From Cedecea neteri (lineage in GTDB: Bacteria > Pseudomonadota > Gammaproteobacteria > Enterobacterales > Enterobacteriaceae): a DNA stretch of 64,000 bases. Shown in pieces: positions 10,338 to 22,929 of the stretch. The stretch's first letter is position 1; every line of letters begins with the position of its first letter. Where the stretch lies: contig NZ_CP009459.1 of assembly GCF_000758325.1 (NCBI RefSeq), forward strand, positions 4,402,001-4,466,000. The letters run 5' to 3'. The notes beneath the pieces were generated by a model. The model had not been told where the DNA came from and made no database searches. It saw only the letters and a program-made list of their open reading frames with translations. A program made the position numbers and the translations under genes.

Positions 10338-11353
10338 TAACTACGCCCCGCCGCTAACAGCTTGTCCAGCTCCCCACCGGTGGCAAAATGCGTTTTCATT
10401 ACTTCCGGCCAGCCGCCAAAGGCATCTTCCACGCGGAACAGCTCGGTCTGCGGGAATTTATCTTTCAGCTTGTCCATCACCTGCGGGTTATTCACGCGGT
10501 AGTAGTAATCGGTAATGATCGTCTGTGCCTGTGGGCTATAGAGATAGTTCAGGTAGGCTTTCGCCGCTTTTTCCGTGCCGTTGGCCTTCACGTTCTTATC
10601 CACCCAGGCAACCGGGAACTCGGCCAGAATGTTGACCTTCGGCACCACCACTTCATAACCGTCTTTAGCGTACTGGTTACGGATGTTATTCACTTCTGAT
10701 TCAAAAGAAATCAGCACATCGCCCAGCCCACGTTCGACAAAGGAGGTTGTCGCCCCGCGGCCACCGGTATCAAACACCTCAACGTTTTTCAGGAATTGCG
10801 TCATGAACTGCTCGGTTTTGGCTTTATCGCCGCCGTCAGCTTTGTCTGCCGCGCCCCAGGCCGCCAGATAGGTATAACGGGCGTTGCCGGAAGTTTTCGG
10901 GTTCGGGAAAATGAGCTTCACGTCCGGGCGTACCAAATCGCTCCAGTCGTGGATGTTCTTCGGGTTGCCCTTGCGCACCAGGAAAGCCATGGTGGAGTAG
11001 AAAGGCGAACTGTTGTTCCCCAGACGGCTCTGCCAGTCCGCCGGGATCAGGTTGCCTTTATCGTGCAGGATCTGCACATCGGTCACCTGGTTATAAGTTA
11101 CAACGTCAGCTTTTAAGCCCTGCAAAATGGCCAGCGCCTGTTTTGATGACCCGGCATGAGATTGTTTTATCGTCAGCTTGTCGCCGTTATTCTCCTGCGC
11201 CCACTGTTTTTCAAACGGCGGGTTCAGCGCGGCAAACAGCTCACGAGACACATCATAAGAGCTATTCAGCAGCTCTGTTGCATGGGCAGAGCCTGCCAGC
11301 AGCAAAGAGACAGCGAGCGCGTTCCATACTTTTTTAACTGACCTGATTGCCAT
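10337..11353 (-). CDS. cysP: Thiosulfate/sulfate periplasmic binding protein
   Basis: CysP binds thiosulfate (and sulfate) in the periplasm and delivers it to CysUW. A Sec signal peptide covers residues 1-25 with the cut after AHA. The rest is a type 2 periplasmic binding fold; the prokaryotic sulfate-binding signature region lies around [12 protein letters not shown] near residue 150. Length is 338 residues as in E. coli. It is the first gene of cysPUWA(M), whose expression in enterics depends on CysB and N-acetylserine. Confidence 0.95.
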   Translation of the reverse strand: MAIRSVKKVWNALAVSLLLAGSAHATELLNSSYDVSRELFAALNPPFEKQWAQENNGDKLTIKQSHAGSSKQALAILQGLKADVVTYNQVTDVQILHDKGNLIPADWQSRLGNNSSPFYSTMAFLVRKGNPKNIHDWSDLVRPDVKLIFPNPKTSGNARYTYLAAWGAADKADGGDKAKTEQFMTQFLKNVEVFDTGGRGATTSFVERGLGDVLISFESEVNNIRNQYAKDGYEVVVPKVNILAEFPVAWVDKNVKANGTEKAAKAYLNYLYSPQAQTIITDYYYRVNNPQVMDKLKDKFPQTELFRVEDAFGGWPEVMKTHFATGGELDKLLAAGRS

Positions 11354-11483
11354 GCTTCGCCCTTATAAATGTGATGAATGCCATAAATGTCATGACAGTC
11401 AGTGTATTTATAACGAGCGATAAAGCTGTAACGCTTTTATATACCGTTTGGCGATTTACAAGAAGAAAGGGATATAAGAAAGC
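11354..11483 (-). promoter_or_regulatory. cysP promoter region (CysB type expected)
   Basis: This AT-rich stretch between cysP and the yfeX terminator must hold the operon promoter. TTATAAATA and TATATAAAA runs are visible on the minus strand, but I could not assign -10, -35 or CysB sites with certainty. In E. coli ucpA and the mur genes lie beyond cysP; here yfeX follows directly. Confidence 0.35.
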
Positions 11484-11503
11484 GGCGTAGCAAACGCTAC
11501 GCC
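11484..11503 (-). terminator. yfeX terminator
   Basis: GGCGTAGC pairs with GCTACGCC around four bases just past the yfeX stop. The minus-strand tail is GCTTTCTT, so the T run is imperfect. Confidence 0.6.
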
Positions 11504-11511
11504 GGAGGGGA

Positions 11512-12411
11512 TTACAGGCTCAGTAATTTATCGAGCGACGGTGCGAAGTAGTAGCCGCCGGTTACCGGCTTAGTGAAGCGCAGCATACCGTCACGCTTGC
11601 CGTCAGCGTCACCAAACATGCTCAGCAGCTGCTGTTCAATGTTATGCAAACGCGCGCAATAGGCGATGAAATAGAGACCGTGCACGCCGCTGGCGGTGCC
11701 GTAAGGCAGGCTCTGACGCACAATTTTCAGCCCCTTACCGTCTTCTTTCAGATCGACACGGCTCAGGTGAGAAGTGGCCGGGCGCGCGTCGCCGTCAATT
11801 TCTTCGTTTTCCTGTTTGGTACGGCCGAAGATCATCTCCTGGTCGTGCACGCTCAGGCGGTTAAGCTGCTTGAGGTTGTGCTCCCAGCGCTGAACCAGCA
11901 CATAGCTGCCCCCGGCATCCACGCCTTCGTTGATCACCGCCACCTGACGACGATTCTCTTCGCCCTGCGGGTTTTCGGTCCCGTCTACGAAACCGCTGAG
12001 ATCGCGCTCTTCTACCCAGCGGAAACCGTGAATCTCTTCTTCAATTTTTAACGCATCGCCAAACGCGGCCAGCGCGGCCTGAGCTACGGAGAAGTTTACG
12101 TCATGGCGCAGCGAAAGAATGTGGATCATCACATCGTGCTGGGTTGCGGGCGCCAGGCCTTTGCCTAATGGCGTAAAGTTTTTCAGCTCTGCGGCACCTT
12201 CGCCTTTGCTGAGGTCGCGCCACAGATCGTGCCCGAAGCCAACGGTGGCGCCCAGCATCGCGTCAGGGAATTTTTCCTGGAAAGCGTTCAACGCTTCAAT
12301 AAAGGTTTTGCACCCTGCGCTAACCGCGCTGAAGTCGCCCTGCACTGAAGCTTCCAGCCAAACGGCGGCACGACAATGTTCCGGCAGAATGCCGCTTTGA
12401 ACCCGAGACAT
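11512..12411 (-). CDS. yfeX: Dye-decolorizing (DyP-type) heme peroxidase YfeX
   Basis: YfeX is a cytoplasmic heme peroxidase that acts on porphyrinogens and dyes; a deferrochelatase role has been debated. The DyP motif GxxDG appears as GFVDGTENP near residue 140, and the heme-ligand histidine region is [11 protein letters not shown] near residue 215. The start was set at the ATG preceded by GGAGGA, giving 299 residues as in E. coli; the frame continues 21 codons upstream, through the leader hairpins, without support. The gene stands alone between terminators. Its 5' leader holds two competing hairpins. Confidence 0.95.
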   Translation of the reverse strand: MSRVQSGILPEHCRAAVWLEASVQGDFSAVSAGCKTFIEALNAFQEKFPDAMLGATVGFGHDLWRDLSKGEGAAELKNFTPLGKGLAPATQHDVMIHILSLRHDVNFSVAQAALAAFGDALKIEEEIHGFRWVEERDLSGFVDGTENPQGEENRRQVAVINEGVDAGGSYVLVQRWEHNLKQLNRLSVHDQEMIFGRTKQENEEIDGDARPATSHLSRVDLKEDGKGLKIVRQSLPYGTASGVHGLYFIAYCARLHNIEQQLLSMFGDADGKRDGMLRFTKPVTGGYYFAPSLDKLLSL

Positions 12412-12422
12412 GATTCCTCCTG

Positions 12423-12474
12423 AAAAAATGCCACCCAGGGTGGCATCATAGTTACGTACCACCGGAGGTGGCAT
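12423..12474 (-). promoter_or_regulatory. Tandem alternative hairpins in the yfeX leader
   Basis: On the minus strand four segments follow each other: ATGCCACC (12474-12467), GGTGGTA (12463-12457), ATGCCACC (12446-12439) and GGTGGCAT (12435-12428), then six T residues ending 12 bases before the yfeX ATG. Segments 3 and 4 make an intrinsic terminator. Segments 2 and 3 can pair instead, as in an attenuator. The terminator could also simply end yfeY transcripts. Confidence 0.5.
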
Positions 12475-12539
12475 TTATCGGGCTATTTTAACCTGATTCA
12501 TTCACGCTGACTTGCGGCGGCGCAAACCCGGCGCAGATT

Positions 12540-13115
12540 TTATCGACGCCAGATAATTTTGTTAAGCGTCCATTTCTTCAACGTATCATCCGACGGCATC
12601 AAGCCTTCCGGCCCGTGCCATTCGCCCGTAAACAGATAGCTGATGTGCTGGCTGTTCGGCGCCTGACAGATAACAGCTTCCGCATCGTCGCCAGTGCCTT
12701 TTTCGCAAACCCCAAACGCTTTCTGATACAGATCGCTGAAAGGCGTGCCAATTTTCACGCCGCTGGCGGTTTTGATGTCATTATCCATCACATCTACGCG
12801 GCTCACGGTGCCTTTTTCGCCATTCACCACCAGCTTCACGTCTTTGTCTTTCATCGCCTCAAAGTAGCGCACGATGGTGCCGTTTTCGGTTTTCATGCCG
12901 CTGCGCAGGCGATAATTGTCATTCAATCCCTCGCTCACGGCCTTCTCATCCATCGCAGTGGCAGAGGTCAGTTTCCCCACACCCTGCTCGCTCACCTCAA
13001 CGGAAGAGCCAAACCAGTTCCACGGATAAGCCGCAGACCAGTTAACGGAAGACAGCGTGGAACATCCGCTCAGAACCAGCGGCAGGCCTAGCAGCATCAG
13101 GCGCAGAGATTTCAT
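12540..13115 (-). CDS. yfeY: Envelope-stress lipoprotein YfeY
   Basis: A predicted outer-membrane or periplasmic lipoprotein of the DUF1131 family, known in E. coli as a sigma-E regulated lipoprotein of unknown role. The signal peptide ends in the lipobox LSGC, with the lipidated cysteine at residue 18. Length is 191 residues, the family norm. A sigma-E-type promoter lies just upstream, which supports the assignment. It is followed by the yfeX leader hairpins. Confidence 0.9.
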   Translation of the reverse strand: MKSLRLMLLGLPLVLSGCSTLSSVNWSAAYPWNWFGSSVEVSEQGVGKLTSATAMDEKAVSEGLNDNYRLRSGMKTENGTIVRYFEAMKDKDVKLVVNGEKGTVSRVDVMDNDIKTASGVKIGTPFSDLYQKAFGVCEKGTGDDAEAVICQAPNSQHISYLFTGEWHGPEGLMPSDDTLKKWTLNKIIWRR

Positions 13116-13147
13116 TGATCATTCCTTTTCAAAAAATGGTAACGGCC

Positions 13148-13176
13148 TTTGGAGTACGAGGATGTCAAAAAGTGCC
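13148..13176 (-). promoter_or_regulatory. Sigma-E-type promoter for yfeY
   Basis: On the minus strand GGCACTT (13176-13170) and TCCAAA (13153-13148) are separated by 16 bases, close to the sigma-E consensus GGAACTT with TCAAA. Transcription would begin about 25 bases before the yfeY ATG. The element overlaps the end of yfeZ. Confidence 0.55.
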
Positions 13177-13617
13177 GCTTAACTCGTTTTTCAGGGCGAA
13201 GTAATCCCGCAGTCGGCGGTTAGCCAGCAACCACCAAAGCGCGAACAGATCGACAATCAGCAGAACAAGGGTGGTACCGGTCAGCGTTTCATCCCCGGCC
13301 AGCAGCGCCACTTGCCACGCCAGCAGCCCGACCTGAGCCACAATCAATATCCAGCGAAACGCCCGCCAGAACCGGGGCCAAAGGTGGCGACGCCCGCTGA
13401 GCAAAAAGGCCAGCGCAGCCGGAATACCGGGGATCAGCCCCAGCCAGAAGTTATCGCGATCGGGATAAAACAGGCCCAGCAGCGCATCGCCCTGCTGACG
13501 AGACGCCCCCGCCAGCACCAGCAAAACCCAGGTGCGGGCCTGTAACAACAACACCGCCCAGAACAGCAGCGGTGCTTTTAAGTTGCCCTGCGAATCATAA
13601 TCAGCAGGCAAATACAT
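13165..13617 (-). CDS. yfeZ: Inner-membrane protein YfeZ
   Basis: A 150-residue DUF2919 family membrane protein of unknown function. Four hydrophobic segments are visible at about residues 18-38, 57-74, 89-108 and 114-132. The length and position between yfeY and ypeA match E. coli. It lies 21 bases after ypeA on the same strand and is probably cotranscribed with it. Confidence 0.88.
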   Translation of the reverse strand: MYLPADYDSQGNLKAPLLFWAVLLLQARTWVLLVLAGASRQQGDALLGLFYPDRDNFWLGLIPGIPAALAFLLSGRRHLWPRFWRAFRWILIVAQVGLLAWQVALLAGDETLTGTTLVLLIVDLFALWWLLANRRLRDYFALKNELSGTF

Positions 13618-13637
13618 GGCATGAGCACATTTGAAAA

Positions 13638-14063
13638 TTAATATTCCTGATCTTCTATCAGCCGTTTGCCAAGCAAAATGGTGTCCTGATGCTCGTAATC
13701 GAGCTTTTCATAAAGGCCGATAACCAGATCGTTCTCTTCGCGCACCATGATGTGGATCTTCGGGCAGCCACGGGCAATCAGCTTCTTTTCCAGCCGGTTC
13801 AGTAAGGCGTTAGCAATGCCACGGCCCCGAAACTCCGGATGCACGCCCAGGTAATAGGCTGAACCCCGATGACCGTCATACCCGCCCATCAACGACCCGA
13901 CGATCTCACCGCCGACCTCTGCGACTAAAAACAGGTCCGCATCGTGATGCAGCTTACGTTCAATATCCATCTCCGGGTCATTCCATGGGCGCAGTAAATC
14001 GCAACGCTCCCAAAGGGTAATGACCTCTTCGAAATCTTCCTGGCGAAAAACGCGAATTTCCAT
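13638..14063 (-). CDS. ypeA: GNAT family acetyltransferase YpeA
   Basis: A 141-residue N-acetyltransferase of the GNAT superfamily; its natural substrate is not established. The acetyl-CoA loop is [16 protein letters not shown] near residues 75-90. The ATG at 14063 was chosen because AAGGTGG lies 8 bases before it and the length equals E. coli YpeA; a GTG four codons upstream lies inside that ribosome site. It is divergent from amiA. Confidence 0.92.
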   Translation of the reverse strand: MEIRVFRQEDFEEVITLWERCDLLRPWNDPEMDIERKLHHDADLFLVAEVGGEIVGSLMGGYDGHRGSAYYLGVHPEFRGRGIANALLNRLEKKLIARGCPKIHIMVREENDLVIGLYEKLDYEHQDTILLGKRLIEDQEY

Positions 14064-14279
14064 GGTATTAGCCACCTTAAGCCGTAAAAGGTTGATTATG
14101 GCGTTAACCGTCAGTTAAGCCAATAACTGCCGCAAAAGCGCGAAAAAAATGGCATAATCTCCGACCAGTCACGAAATGAAACGAATGGATATACATTTCT
14201 GACGCCAGAGTGTCGTTTGCATGATGCCGATACGTTATAACTTCCCATCTGGACTCCATAAGATAAATAATTCATCCGC

Positions 14280-16063
<1,784 letters not shown>

Positions 16064-16071
16064 CTTTCGAG

Positions 16072-16173
16072 TTTTTACCCTCACCCTAACCCTCTCCCTA
16101 AAAGGGAGAGGGAACAGATATCGTACCGTTCTGTTTGTTGTTTTCCCCCTCGCCCCGTTGGGGAGAGGGGGAG
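16072..16173. repeat. Composite palindromic repeat, copy 1
   Basis: A segment beginning TTTTTACCCTCACCCTAA leads into hairpin CCCTCTCCCT/AGGGAGAGGG (16090-16112), about 30 bases of spacer, then a second G/C-rich hairpin (16145-16171). The same hairpin-spacer-hairpin layout occurs inverted at 23892-24004. The first 40 bases of the two copies differ only in the hairpin loop. It lies between the convergent hemF and maeB and may also stop transcription. Confidence 0.8.
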
Positions 16174-16178
16174 TTCAA

Positions 16179-18458
16179 TCACAGCGGTGCGGTTTGCGCC
16201 TCCACAACCGCCAGCGCCACCATATTCACAATGCGGCGCACCGAAGCAATCGGCGTCAACACGTGAACCGGCTTCGCCACGCCCATTAGCACTGGCCCAA
16301 CGGTCACCCCTTCAGAACTCGACACGCGCAGCAGGTTGTAGCTAATACGCGCCGCCTCAACGTTCGGCATGATCAGGATGTTGGCAGAGCCTTTCAGCGG
16401 GCTGTCCGGCATACGCTCATGACGAATGCTTTCGACCAGCGCGGCGTCTCCGTGCATCTCCCCGTCAATTTCCAGGTCAGGCGCTCGCTCGCGCACCAGA
16501 TCCAGCGTTTTGCGCATTTTGCAGGCCGCTTTGCTGTTGGAAGAACCGTAGTTGGAGTGGGACAGCAGCGCGACTTTCGGCTCAATGCCGAAGCGGCGCA
16601 CCGTTTCCGCCGCCAGCAGGGTGATTTCCGTCAGCTCTTCCGGCGTTGGGTCATCGTTGACATAGGTATCCGCAATAAAGGTGTTGCCGCTCGGCAGCAG
16701 CAGCGCATTCATCGCCCCGGCAGCCTTGACGCCTTCGCGGTAGCCAAACAGCTTCTCTACCACGTCAAAGTGCTCGTGATATTCGCCGATTGTCCCGCAA
16801 ATCAGCGCATCGGCTTCACCGCGATGCACCATGATCGCCCCGATCACAGTCGTGTTGCTGATCACCGCCCGCTGCGCCTGCTCCTGAGTGATCCCACGGC
16901 GCTTCATGATGTTGTAGTACTCGTGCCAGTACTCTTTGAAACGCGGATCGGATTCGTTATTCACGATCTCAAAATCTTTGCCCGGCTGAATTTGCAGACC
17001 CAGCTTTTTGATACGCATTTCGATAACGCTTGGGCGACCAATCAGGATAGGCTTCGCCAGTCCCAAAGTGATCAGCTCCTGCGTGGCATGTAGCACACGA
17101 GCCTCCTCCCCTTCACTTAACACCACGCGCTTCGGCTCTTTGCGCGCCTGGGAGAAGATAGGCTTCATAAACAGGTTGGTTTTGTAGACAAACTCTTCCA
17201 GTTTCTCGCTGTAAGCATTGAAATCCTGAATCGGGCGCGTGGCCACGCCGGAGTCCATCGCTGCTTTGGCTACCGCAGGGGCAATTTTCACGATCAGGCG
17301 CGGGTCAAATGGCTTAGGAATAATGTATTCCGGACCGAACGTCAGTTCCTGCTCGCCGTAGGCGGAGGCCACCACGTCGCTTTGTTCGGCATGAGCCAGT
17401 TCGGCTATCGCATGCACCGCCGCCAGCTTCATCTCTTCGTTAATCGCCGTCGCGCCCACGTCCAGCGCGCCACGGAAAATAAACGGGAAGCACAGCACGT
17501 TGTTCACCTGGTTCGGGTAGTCCGAACGACCGGTACAGATAATGGCTTCCGGACGCACTTCTTTCGCCAGCGGCGGCAGAATTTCCGGCTCAGGGTTAGC
17601 CAGCGCCAGAATCAGCGGTGCTTTGCCCATCTTCTTCACCATCTCCTGGGTTAGCACTTTCGGGCCGGAACAGCCAAGGAAAATGTCCGCGCCTTCAATC
17701 ACGTCGTCCAGCGTCCGCTTGCCGCTGTCCTCGACGGCATAGGCGGCTTTGGTTTCGGCCATGTTCTCTTCGCGGCCTTTATAGATAACGCCCTTCGAGT
17801 CACAAACCACGATGTTGTGTTTTTGCATCCCCAGCGCGACCAGCAGGTTCATACAGGCGATTGCCGAAGCCCCCGCGCCGGACACTACCAGCCGTACATC
17901 GGTAATGTTTTTTTCAACCACGCGCAGGCCGTTCAGCACCGCAGCGGTACAAATAATCGCGGTGCCGTGCTGGTCGTCGTGGAACACAGGAATGTTCATG
18001 CGCTCGCGCAGCTTCTGCTCGATGTAGAAACACTCCGGTGCCTTGATGTCTTCCAGGTTAATGCCGCCGAAAGTGGGTTCCAGCGCGGCAACCACGTCGA
18101 TAAGCTTGTCCGGATCCATCTCATCAATTTCGATGTCGAAGACGTCGATACCGGCGAATTTTTTAAACAGGACGCCCTTACCTTCCATCACTGGCTTACC
18201 CGCCAGCGCGCCGATATTGCCTAGCCCGAGTACCGCTGTGCCGTTAGAAACCACGCCCACAAGGTTCCCGCGAGCGGTGTATTTGTAGGCGGCGAGCGGG
18301 TCCTTTTCAATTTCAAGACAAGGTGCCGCTACGCCCGGCGAATACGCCAGCGCCAGGTCGCGCTGGGTAGCAAGGGGTTTGGTCGGAGAAACCTGGATTT
18401 TCCCCGGAATTGGAAACTCATGGAAATCGAGGGCACTTTGCTTCAGTTGTTCATCCAT
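16179..18458 (-). CDS. maeB: NADP-dependent malic enzyme (MaeB)
   Basis: MaeB oxidatively decarboxylates malate to pyruvate and makes NADPH. Residues 1 to about 430 form the malic enzyme domain, with substrate and metal segment [10 protein letters not shown] near residue 140 and dinucleotide motif GAGASA near 195. The remaining C-terminal part resembles phosphotransacetylase and serves regulation by acetyl-CoA in E. coli. Length is 759 residues as in E. coli. The ATG has AAGGA upstream. It is divergent from talA. Confidence 0.96.
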   Translation of the reverse strand: MDEQLKQSALDFHEFPIPGKIQVSPTKPLATQRDLALAYSPGVAAPCLEIEKDPLAAYKYTARGNLVGVVSNGTAVLGLGNIGALAGKPVMEGKGVLFKKFAGIDVFDIEIDEMDPDKLIDVVAALEPTFGGINLEDIKAPECFYIEQKLRERMNIPVFHDDQHGTAIICTAAVLNGLRVVEKNITDVRLVVSGAGASAIACMNLLVALGMQKHNIVVCDSKGVIYKGREENMAETKAAYAVEDSGKRTLDDVIEGADIFLGCSGPKVLTQEMVKKMGKAPLILALANPEPEILPPLAKEVRPEAIICTGRSDYPNQVNNVLCFPFIFRGALDVGATAINEEMKLAAVHAIAELAHAEQSDVVASAYGEQELTFGPEYIIPKPFDPRLIVKIAPAVAKAAMDSGVATRPIQDFNAYSEKLEEFVYKTNLFMKPIFSQARKEPKRVVLSEGEEARVLHATQELITLGLAKPILIGRPSVIEMRIKKLGLQIQPGKDFEIVNNESDPRFKEYWHEYYNIMKRRGITQEQAQRAVISNTTVIGAIMVHRGEADALICGTIGEYHEHFDVVEKLFGYREGVKAAGAMNALLLPSGNTFIADTYVNDDPTPEELTEITLLAAETVRRFGIEPKVALLSHSNYGSSNSKAACKMRKTLDLVRERAPDLEIDGEMHGDAALVESIRHERMPDSPLKGSANILIMPNVEAARISYNLLRVSSSEGVTVGPVLMGVAKPVHVLTPIASVRRIVNMVALAVVEAQTAPL

Positions 18459-18624
18459 TGCATCGTTCCTTTTTGGGTCTTCTTTATTGTTACGTCAGCC
18501 ACCTAGTATCACGCGGGCACGTTTCGCAAACTTTGAAGGTAGCCATACTATTAAGATTAGGCGTGATTATTGTTAGCTAACTATAGAACCAATGTAAGCT
18601 GCTGCCCCGTCATCGCCCCCATCT

Positions 18625-18635
18625 GCTATGCTTTT
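18625..18635 (+). promoter_or_regulatory. Sigma-S-type -10 element for talA
   Basis: GCTATGCTTTT fits the extended stationary-phase -10 pattern KCTAYRCTTAA except near the end. It lies 80 bases before the talA ATG. In E. coli talA and tktB are RpoS-dependent, which is in keeping with this element. Confidence 0.5.
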
Positions 18636-18714
18636 GGGTTATGCAAAGCGTAAATTTTCACGGCGAGCGACACGGAACGCTCAGGTAAGACGTTGCTTTT
18701 TCAAGGAGATAGTA

Positions 18715-19665
18715 ATGAATCAGTTAGACAGTATTAAACAGTACACCACCGTGGTTGCCGACAGCGGTGATATCGACTCTATTCGCCACTACCAGCCTGA
18801 AGACGCCACCACTAACCCTTCACTGTTGTTGAAAGCCGCAGGGCTTGAGCAATATCAGCCGCTGATTGATGACGCCCTGGCCTACGGCAAACGGCGAGGC
18901 GGCAGCAGAGAACAGATAGTGGCCGAAGCCAGTGACAAACTGGCGGTCAACGTCGGTACGGAAATTCTGAAAAGCATTCCGGGGCGCGTGTCCACCGAAG
19001 TGGATGCACGTCTCTCCTACGACAAAGAAAAGAGCATCAGCAAGGCTCGTCGCCTGGTGGAACTGTACGCCGAACAGGGAATCGATAAGTCGCGCATTCT
19101 CATCAAGCTGGCGTCAACCTGGGAAGGCATCCGCGCGGCGGAAGAGCTGCAAAAAGAAGGTATCAACTGCAACCTGACATTGCTGTTCTCTTTTGCTCAG
19201 GCGCGCGCCTGCGCGGAAGCAGGCGTCTTCCTGATTTCCCCGTTCGTAGGCCGTATTTACGACTGGTATCAGGCACGTAAACCGATGGATCCGTATATCG
19301 TTGAAGAGGATCCTGGCGTGAAATCCGTGCGCAATATCTACGACTACTTCAAGCAACATAACTATGAAACCATCGTGATGGGCGCCAGCTTCCGTCGTAA
19401 GGAACAAATCCTCGCGCTGGCGGGCTGCGACCGACTGACCATCGCCCCAAATCTGCTGCAACAGTTGCAGGACAGCGAAGAAGAGGTTGTCCGTAAACTG
19501 ATCCCATTCTCACAGGGCTTCCGCCGCCCGGCACCAATGAGCGAAGCAGAATTCCGTTGGGAACATAGCCAGGATGCTATGGCCGTGGAGAAACTGGCCG
19601 AAGGGATCCGCCTGTTCGCGATAGATCAACGCAAACTGGAAGACCTGCTCGCCGCCAAACTTTAA
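18715..19665 (+). CDS. talA: Transaldolase A
   Basis: TalA moves a dihydroxyacetone unit between sugar phosphates in the non-oxidative pentose phosphate pathway. The Schiff-base lysine is in [10 protein letters not shown] near residue 132, and the signature TTNPSLL is near residue 35. The ATG at 18715 follows AAGGAG by 7 bases and gives 316 residues as in E. coli; the frame extends 29 codons upstream without support. tktB starts 18 bases downstream. Confidence 0.95.
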   Translation: MNQLDSIKQYTTVVADSGDIDSIRHYQPEDATTNPSLLLKAAGLEQYQPLIDDALAYGKRRGGSREQIVAEASDKLAVNVGTEILKSIPGRVSTEVDARLSYDKEKSISKARRLVELYAEQGIDKSRILIKLASTWEGIRAAEELQKEGINCNLTLLFSFAQARACAEAGVFLISPFVGRIYDWYQARKPMDPYIVEEDPGVKSVRNIYDYFKQHNYETIVMGASFRRKEQILALAGCDRLTIAPNLLQQLQDSEEEVVRKLIPFSQGFRRPAPMSEAEFRWEHSQDAMAVEKLAEGIRLFAIDQRKLEDLLAAKL

Positions 19666-19683
19666 CAAGACCTGGAGTGAAAC

Positions 19684-21684
19684 ATGTCATCACGTAAAGA
19701 GCTTGCCAACGCCATTCGCGCCCTCAGTATGGATGCGGTCCAGAAAGCCAATTCCGGCCACCCCGGAGCCCCCATGGGCATGGCCGATATCGCCGAGGTG
19801 CTGTGGAATGACTTCCTCAGCCATAACCCGTCTAACCCGCACTGGGCCAACCGTGACCGCTTCGTGCTGTCGAACGGCCATGCGTCGATGCTGCTTTACA
19901 GCCTGCTGCACCTGAGCGGCTATGACCTGCCGCTGGAGGAGTTGAAAAACTTCCGCCAGCTTCACTCCAAAACGCCCGGCCACCCGGAAGTGGGCTATAC
20001 CCCTGGCGTGGAAACCACCACCGGCCCGCTGGGTCAGGGGTTAGCCAACGCCGTGGGGATGGCGATTGCCGAGCGCACGCTGGCCGCGCAATTTAACCAG
20101 CCGGGCCATGACATCGTTGACCACTATACTTACGTGTTTATGGGCGACGGCTGCCTGATGGAGGGGATTTCCCACGAAGTCTCCTCCCTCGCCGGTACGC
20201 TGGGCCTGGGCAAACTAATTGGCTTCTATGATCACAACGGGATTTCCATCGACGGGGAAACCGACGGCTGGTTTACCGACGACACGGCCAAACGCTTCGA
20301 GGCCTATCACTGGCACGTGATCCATGAGATTGACGGCCACGATCCGGCAGCGCTAAAAAAAGCCATCAAAGAAGCCCAGAGCGTGAAGGACAAACCGTCC
20401 CTCATCATCTGCCGCACCGTCATCGGTTTTGGTTCGCCAAACAAAGCGGGCAAAGAAGAGGCTCACGGCGCGCCGCTGGGTGAAGAAGAAGTCGCCCTGG
20501 CCCGCAAGCAGCTTGGCTGGAAATACCCGCCGTTTGAAATTCCTAAAGACGTTTATCAAGCCTGGAATGCTAAAGAAGCGGGTGAAAAAGCCGAAGCCGC
20601 CTGGAAAGAGAAGTTTGCCGCTTACGCAAAGGCTCACCCTACCCTGAGCGCCGAATTTAAACGCCGTACGGAAGGTAAACTGCCGGATAGCTGGCAGAAA
20701 ACGGCCCAAAGCTACATTGAACAACTGCAGGCGAATCCGGACAAAATCGCGACCCGTAAAGCTTCGCAGAATGCCCTTAACGCCTTCGGCCCGTCGCTGC
20801 CGGAACTGCTTGGCGGCTCCGCCGACCTGGCCCCAAGTAACCTGACCATCTGGAAAGGCTCGAAGTCGATTAAAGAGGACACCGCCGGGAATTATATCCA
20901 CTACGGCGTACGCGAATTCGGCATGACCGCCATTGCCAACGGCATCGCGCTGCACGGCGGTTTTATCCCTTACACCGCCACCTTCCTGATGTTTGTGGAG
21001 TACGCCCGTAATGCGGCACGTATGGCGGCGTTGATGAAAGCCCGGCAGATCATGGTTTATACCCATGACTCCATCGGCCTTGGGGAAGATGGCCCAACTC
21101 ACCAGGCCGTCGAACAGTTAGCCAGCCTGCGGCTGACGCCAAACTTCAGCACATGGCGCCCTTGCGATCAGGTTGAGGCCGCAGTGGCCTGGAAATCCGC
21201 GCTAGAGCGCCAGACCGGCCCAACTGCGCTGATCCTGTCCCGCCAGAATCTTGCGCAGATGGACCGCACACCTGAGCAACTGAAAGCTATCAGTCGCGGC
21301 GGGTATATTCTGAAGGACAGCGACGGCAAACCCGATCTCATTCTGATTGCCACAGGTTCTGAGATTGAAATTACCGTCGAAGCCGCGGCCGCATTGAGCA
21401 AAGAAGGGCATAAGGTGCGCGTCGTGTCGATGCCATCCACCGACGTTTTCGATTCTCAGGATGAGGCGTATCAGGAATCCGTTCTGCCTTATGCCGTCCG
21501 TGCCCGCGTTGCGGTAGAGGCCGGTATTGCCGATTACTGGTACAAATACGTCGGTCTCAAAGGCGGGATTGTAGGTATGACAACCTTCGGCGAATCCGCC
21601 CCTGCCGGGAAGCTGTTCCCGTTCTTTGGCTTTACGGTAGAAAACATCGTAGCCACGGCGAAAAAATCACTCGGCAAGAAATAG
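19684..21684 (+). CDS. tktB: Transketolase 2
   Basis: Thiamine-diphosphate enzyme that transfers two-carbon ketol units among pentose-pathway sugars. Motifs are SGHPGAPMG near residue 25, TGPLGQG near 115 and the cofactor motif [12 protein letters not shown] near 155; the pyrimidine domain follows [11 protein letters not shown] near 415. Length is 666 residues. Its position directly after talA identifies it as the TktB rather than TktA orthologue. It ends at a terminator convergent with ypfG. Confidence 0.95.
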   Translation: MSSRKELANAIRALSMDAVQKANSGHPGAPMGMADIAEVLWNDFLSHNPSNPHWANRDRFVLSNGHASMLLYSLLHLSGYDLPLEELKNFRQLHSKTPGHPEVGYTPGVETTTGPLGQGLANAVGMAIAERTLAAQFNQPGHDIVDHYTYVFMGDGCLMEGISHEVSSLAGTLGLGKLIGFYDHNGISIDGETDGWFTDDTAKRFEAYHWHVIHEIDGHDPAALKKAIKEAQSVKDKPSLIICRTVIGFGSPNKAGKEEAHGAPLGEEEVALARKQLGWKYPPFEIPKDVYQAWNAKEAGEKAEAAWKEKFAAYAKAHPTLSAEFKRRTEGKLPDSWQKTAQSYIEQLQANPDKIATRKASQNALNAFGPSLPELLGGSADLAPSNLTIWKGSKSIKEDTAGNYIHYGVREFGMTAIANGIALHGGFIPYTATFLMFVEYARNAARMAALMKARQIMVYTHDSIGLGEDGPTHQAVEQLASLRLTPNFSTWRPCDQVEAAVAWKSALERQTGPTALILSRQNLAQMDRTPEQLKAISRGGYILKDSDGKPDLILIATGSEIEITVEAAAALSKEGHKVRVVSMPSTDVFDSQDEAYQESVLPYAVRARVAVEAGIADYWYKYVGLKGGIVGMTTFGESAPAGKLFPFFGFTVENIVATAKKSLGKK

Positions 21685-21698
21685 CCTTACTCTGCCAG

Positions 21699-21730
21699 CC
21701 CTCTCCTTCCGGGAGAGGGTTTTCTTTTTT
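21699..21730 (+). terminator. tktB terminator
   Basis: CCCTCTCC pairs with GGAGAGGG around a five-base loop and is followed by TTTTCTTTTTT. The stem uses the same CCCTCTCC core as the two composite repeats nearby, so it may be a solo copy of that family. Confidence 0.85.
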
Positions 21731-21742
21731 CAATGAGCCAAC

Positions 21743-22786
21743 CTATTTGGTGACCCACAGCGTCGGCCAGCCGCCCGCTTTATGCCAGCCATCACAGGCG
21801 GGCTCTTCCGCATAGCGAACCAGTCGAAAACGCTGCCCGTCAAAGCGCCAGCGCGTGGCCACCCCGCAATCGGCAAGCCCACGCCCTTTCGCCAGGGTGG
21901 TTAACACTTTATCGTGCTCATCAAATCCCGCGTTCATTAGCTCCAGTTCGGTGCTGCCGCCGTCCGGCATAAAGGGTAACCGCAGGTGAATCGTCCTGGC
22001 GACAAACGGTTTTTGTCGGGAGATAACCCAGGCCAGATAAACCACGTTATAGGCTCCCGCCTCGCAGCTGGTCAGCATCAGCGCTTTGTCGTCGGTCAGA
22101 GGGAAAACGCGCACTTCCCGGCGCTGCGGATCGAGTGAACACTGGCTGTTATTCATCCGCCATGTGCCGTAATCCAGCAGATCGTTTAGTTCGTCGTGTG
22201 AAAGCGGCGTTGATGCGGCCGTTGCTGCAGCCACTTCTTTGAGCGGTGGAGCCGGAGGCACGCTGAGCGGAGGCCCGTCGCCTTTTTTAATCCATGCGGT
22301 TTCGCTGCCAATACGCTTTTGCTGGCTGTCGATAAACAGCAGCGCCGCTTTGAGCCCGCTGAGCGAAATGATGCCCATGCCGTCGGCAAGCGTAATTTTA
22401 TTGCCGTTCATAATAGCGTCCAGCAGGCCATTAATCGCTGCCGGATTATTGGTCATCAAATGATGAGGCGACACTTTCCACTCACTGGGCTGAATAGCAA
22501 GTGGCGCGTCGTCGAGCCGCAGCCTCGGTGCTACAGGCGAGACTTTAACGTCCGCACTCTCCATATTCCCCAGGTCGATGCGCAAACTGGCGTCAGTGCG
22601 GGCCCCGGCACCCCGGGTAATCGTCATCACCAATCCCTGATGCGTCCCGGTATTACGGGTGCTGCAAAAGTTCTGGTTATTGCAGGTCACCTGCCAGTCG
22701 GAAAACTGCTTTTGCGCCGGTGCGGCAAATGCAGCATTTGCTACCAGCAATGCAAGCATAAGCAAGGAGGATATCCGATAGAACAT
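21743..22786 (-). CDS. ypfG: Periplasmic DUF1176 protein YpfG
   Basis: A 347-residue secreted protein of unknown function, DUF1176 family. A Sec signal peptide spans about residues 1-22 (hydrophobic run, then AFAAP). Paired cysteines in VTCNNQNFCSTRN near residue 35 and later CEAG and CDGW suggest disulfides. The ATG at 22786 gives a normal signal peptide; a GTG 12 codons upstream is possible. No strong ribosome site is visible for either start. Position after tktB matches E. coli. Confidence 0.87.
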   Translation of the reverse strand: MFYRISSLLMLALLVANAAFAAPAQKQFSDWQVTCNNQNFCSTRNTGTHQGLVMTITRGAGARTDASLRIDLGNMESADVKVSPVAPRLRLDDAPLAIQPSEWKVSPHHLMTNNPAAINGLLDAIMNGNKITLADGMGIISLSGLKAALLFIDSQQKRIGSETAWIKKGDGPPLSVPPAPPLKEVAAATAASTPLSHDELNDLLDYGTWRMNNSQCSLDPQRREVRVFPLTDDKALMLTSCEAGAYNVVYLAWVISRQKPFVARTIHLRLPFMPDGGSTELELMNAGFDEHDKVLTTLAKGRGLADCGVATRWRFDGQRFRLVRYAEEPACDGWHKAGGWPTLWVTK

Positions 22787-22929
22787 TGAAGGCTGCCCTA
22801 AGATGCGAAGCGTGAAAAACACACGATGGTGCGACGTATCTTCAGCTCACGAGTCAACCTGCTCAATCGGATTTGTCGGATAGCTTTATCGCAATATTAA
22901 AAATCTCAATAACCTGATTTTATGGAGTT

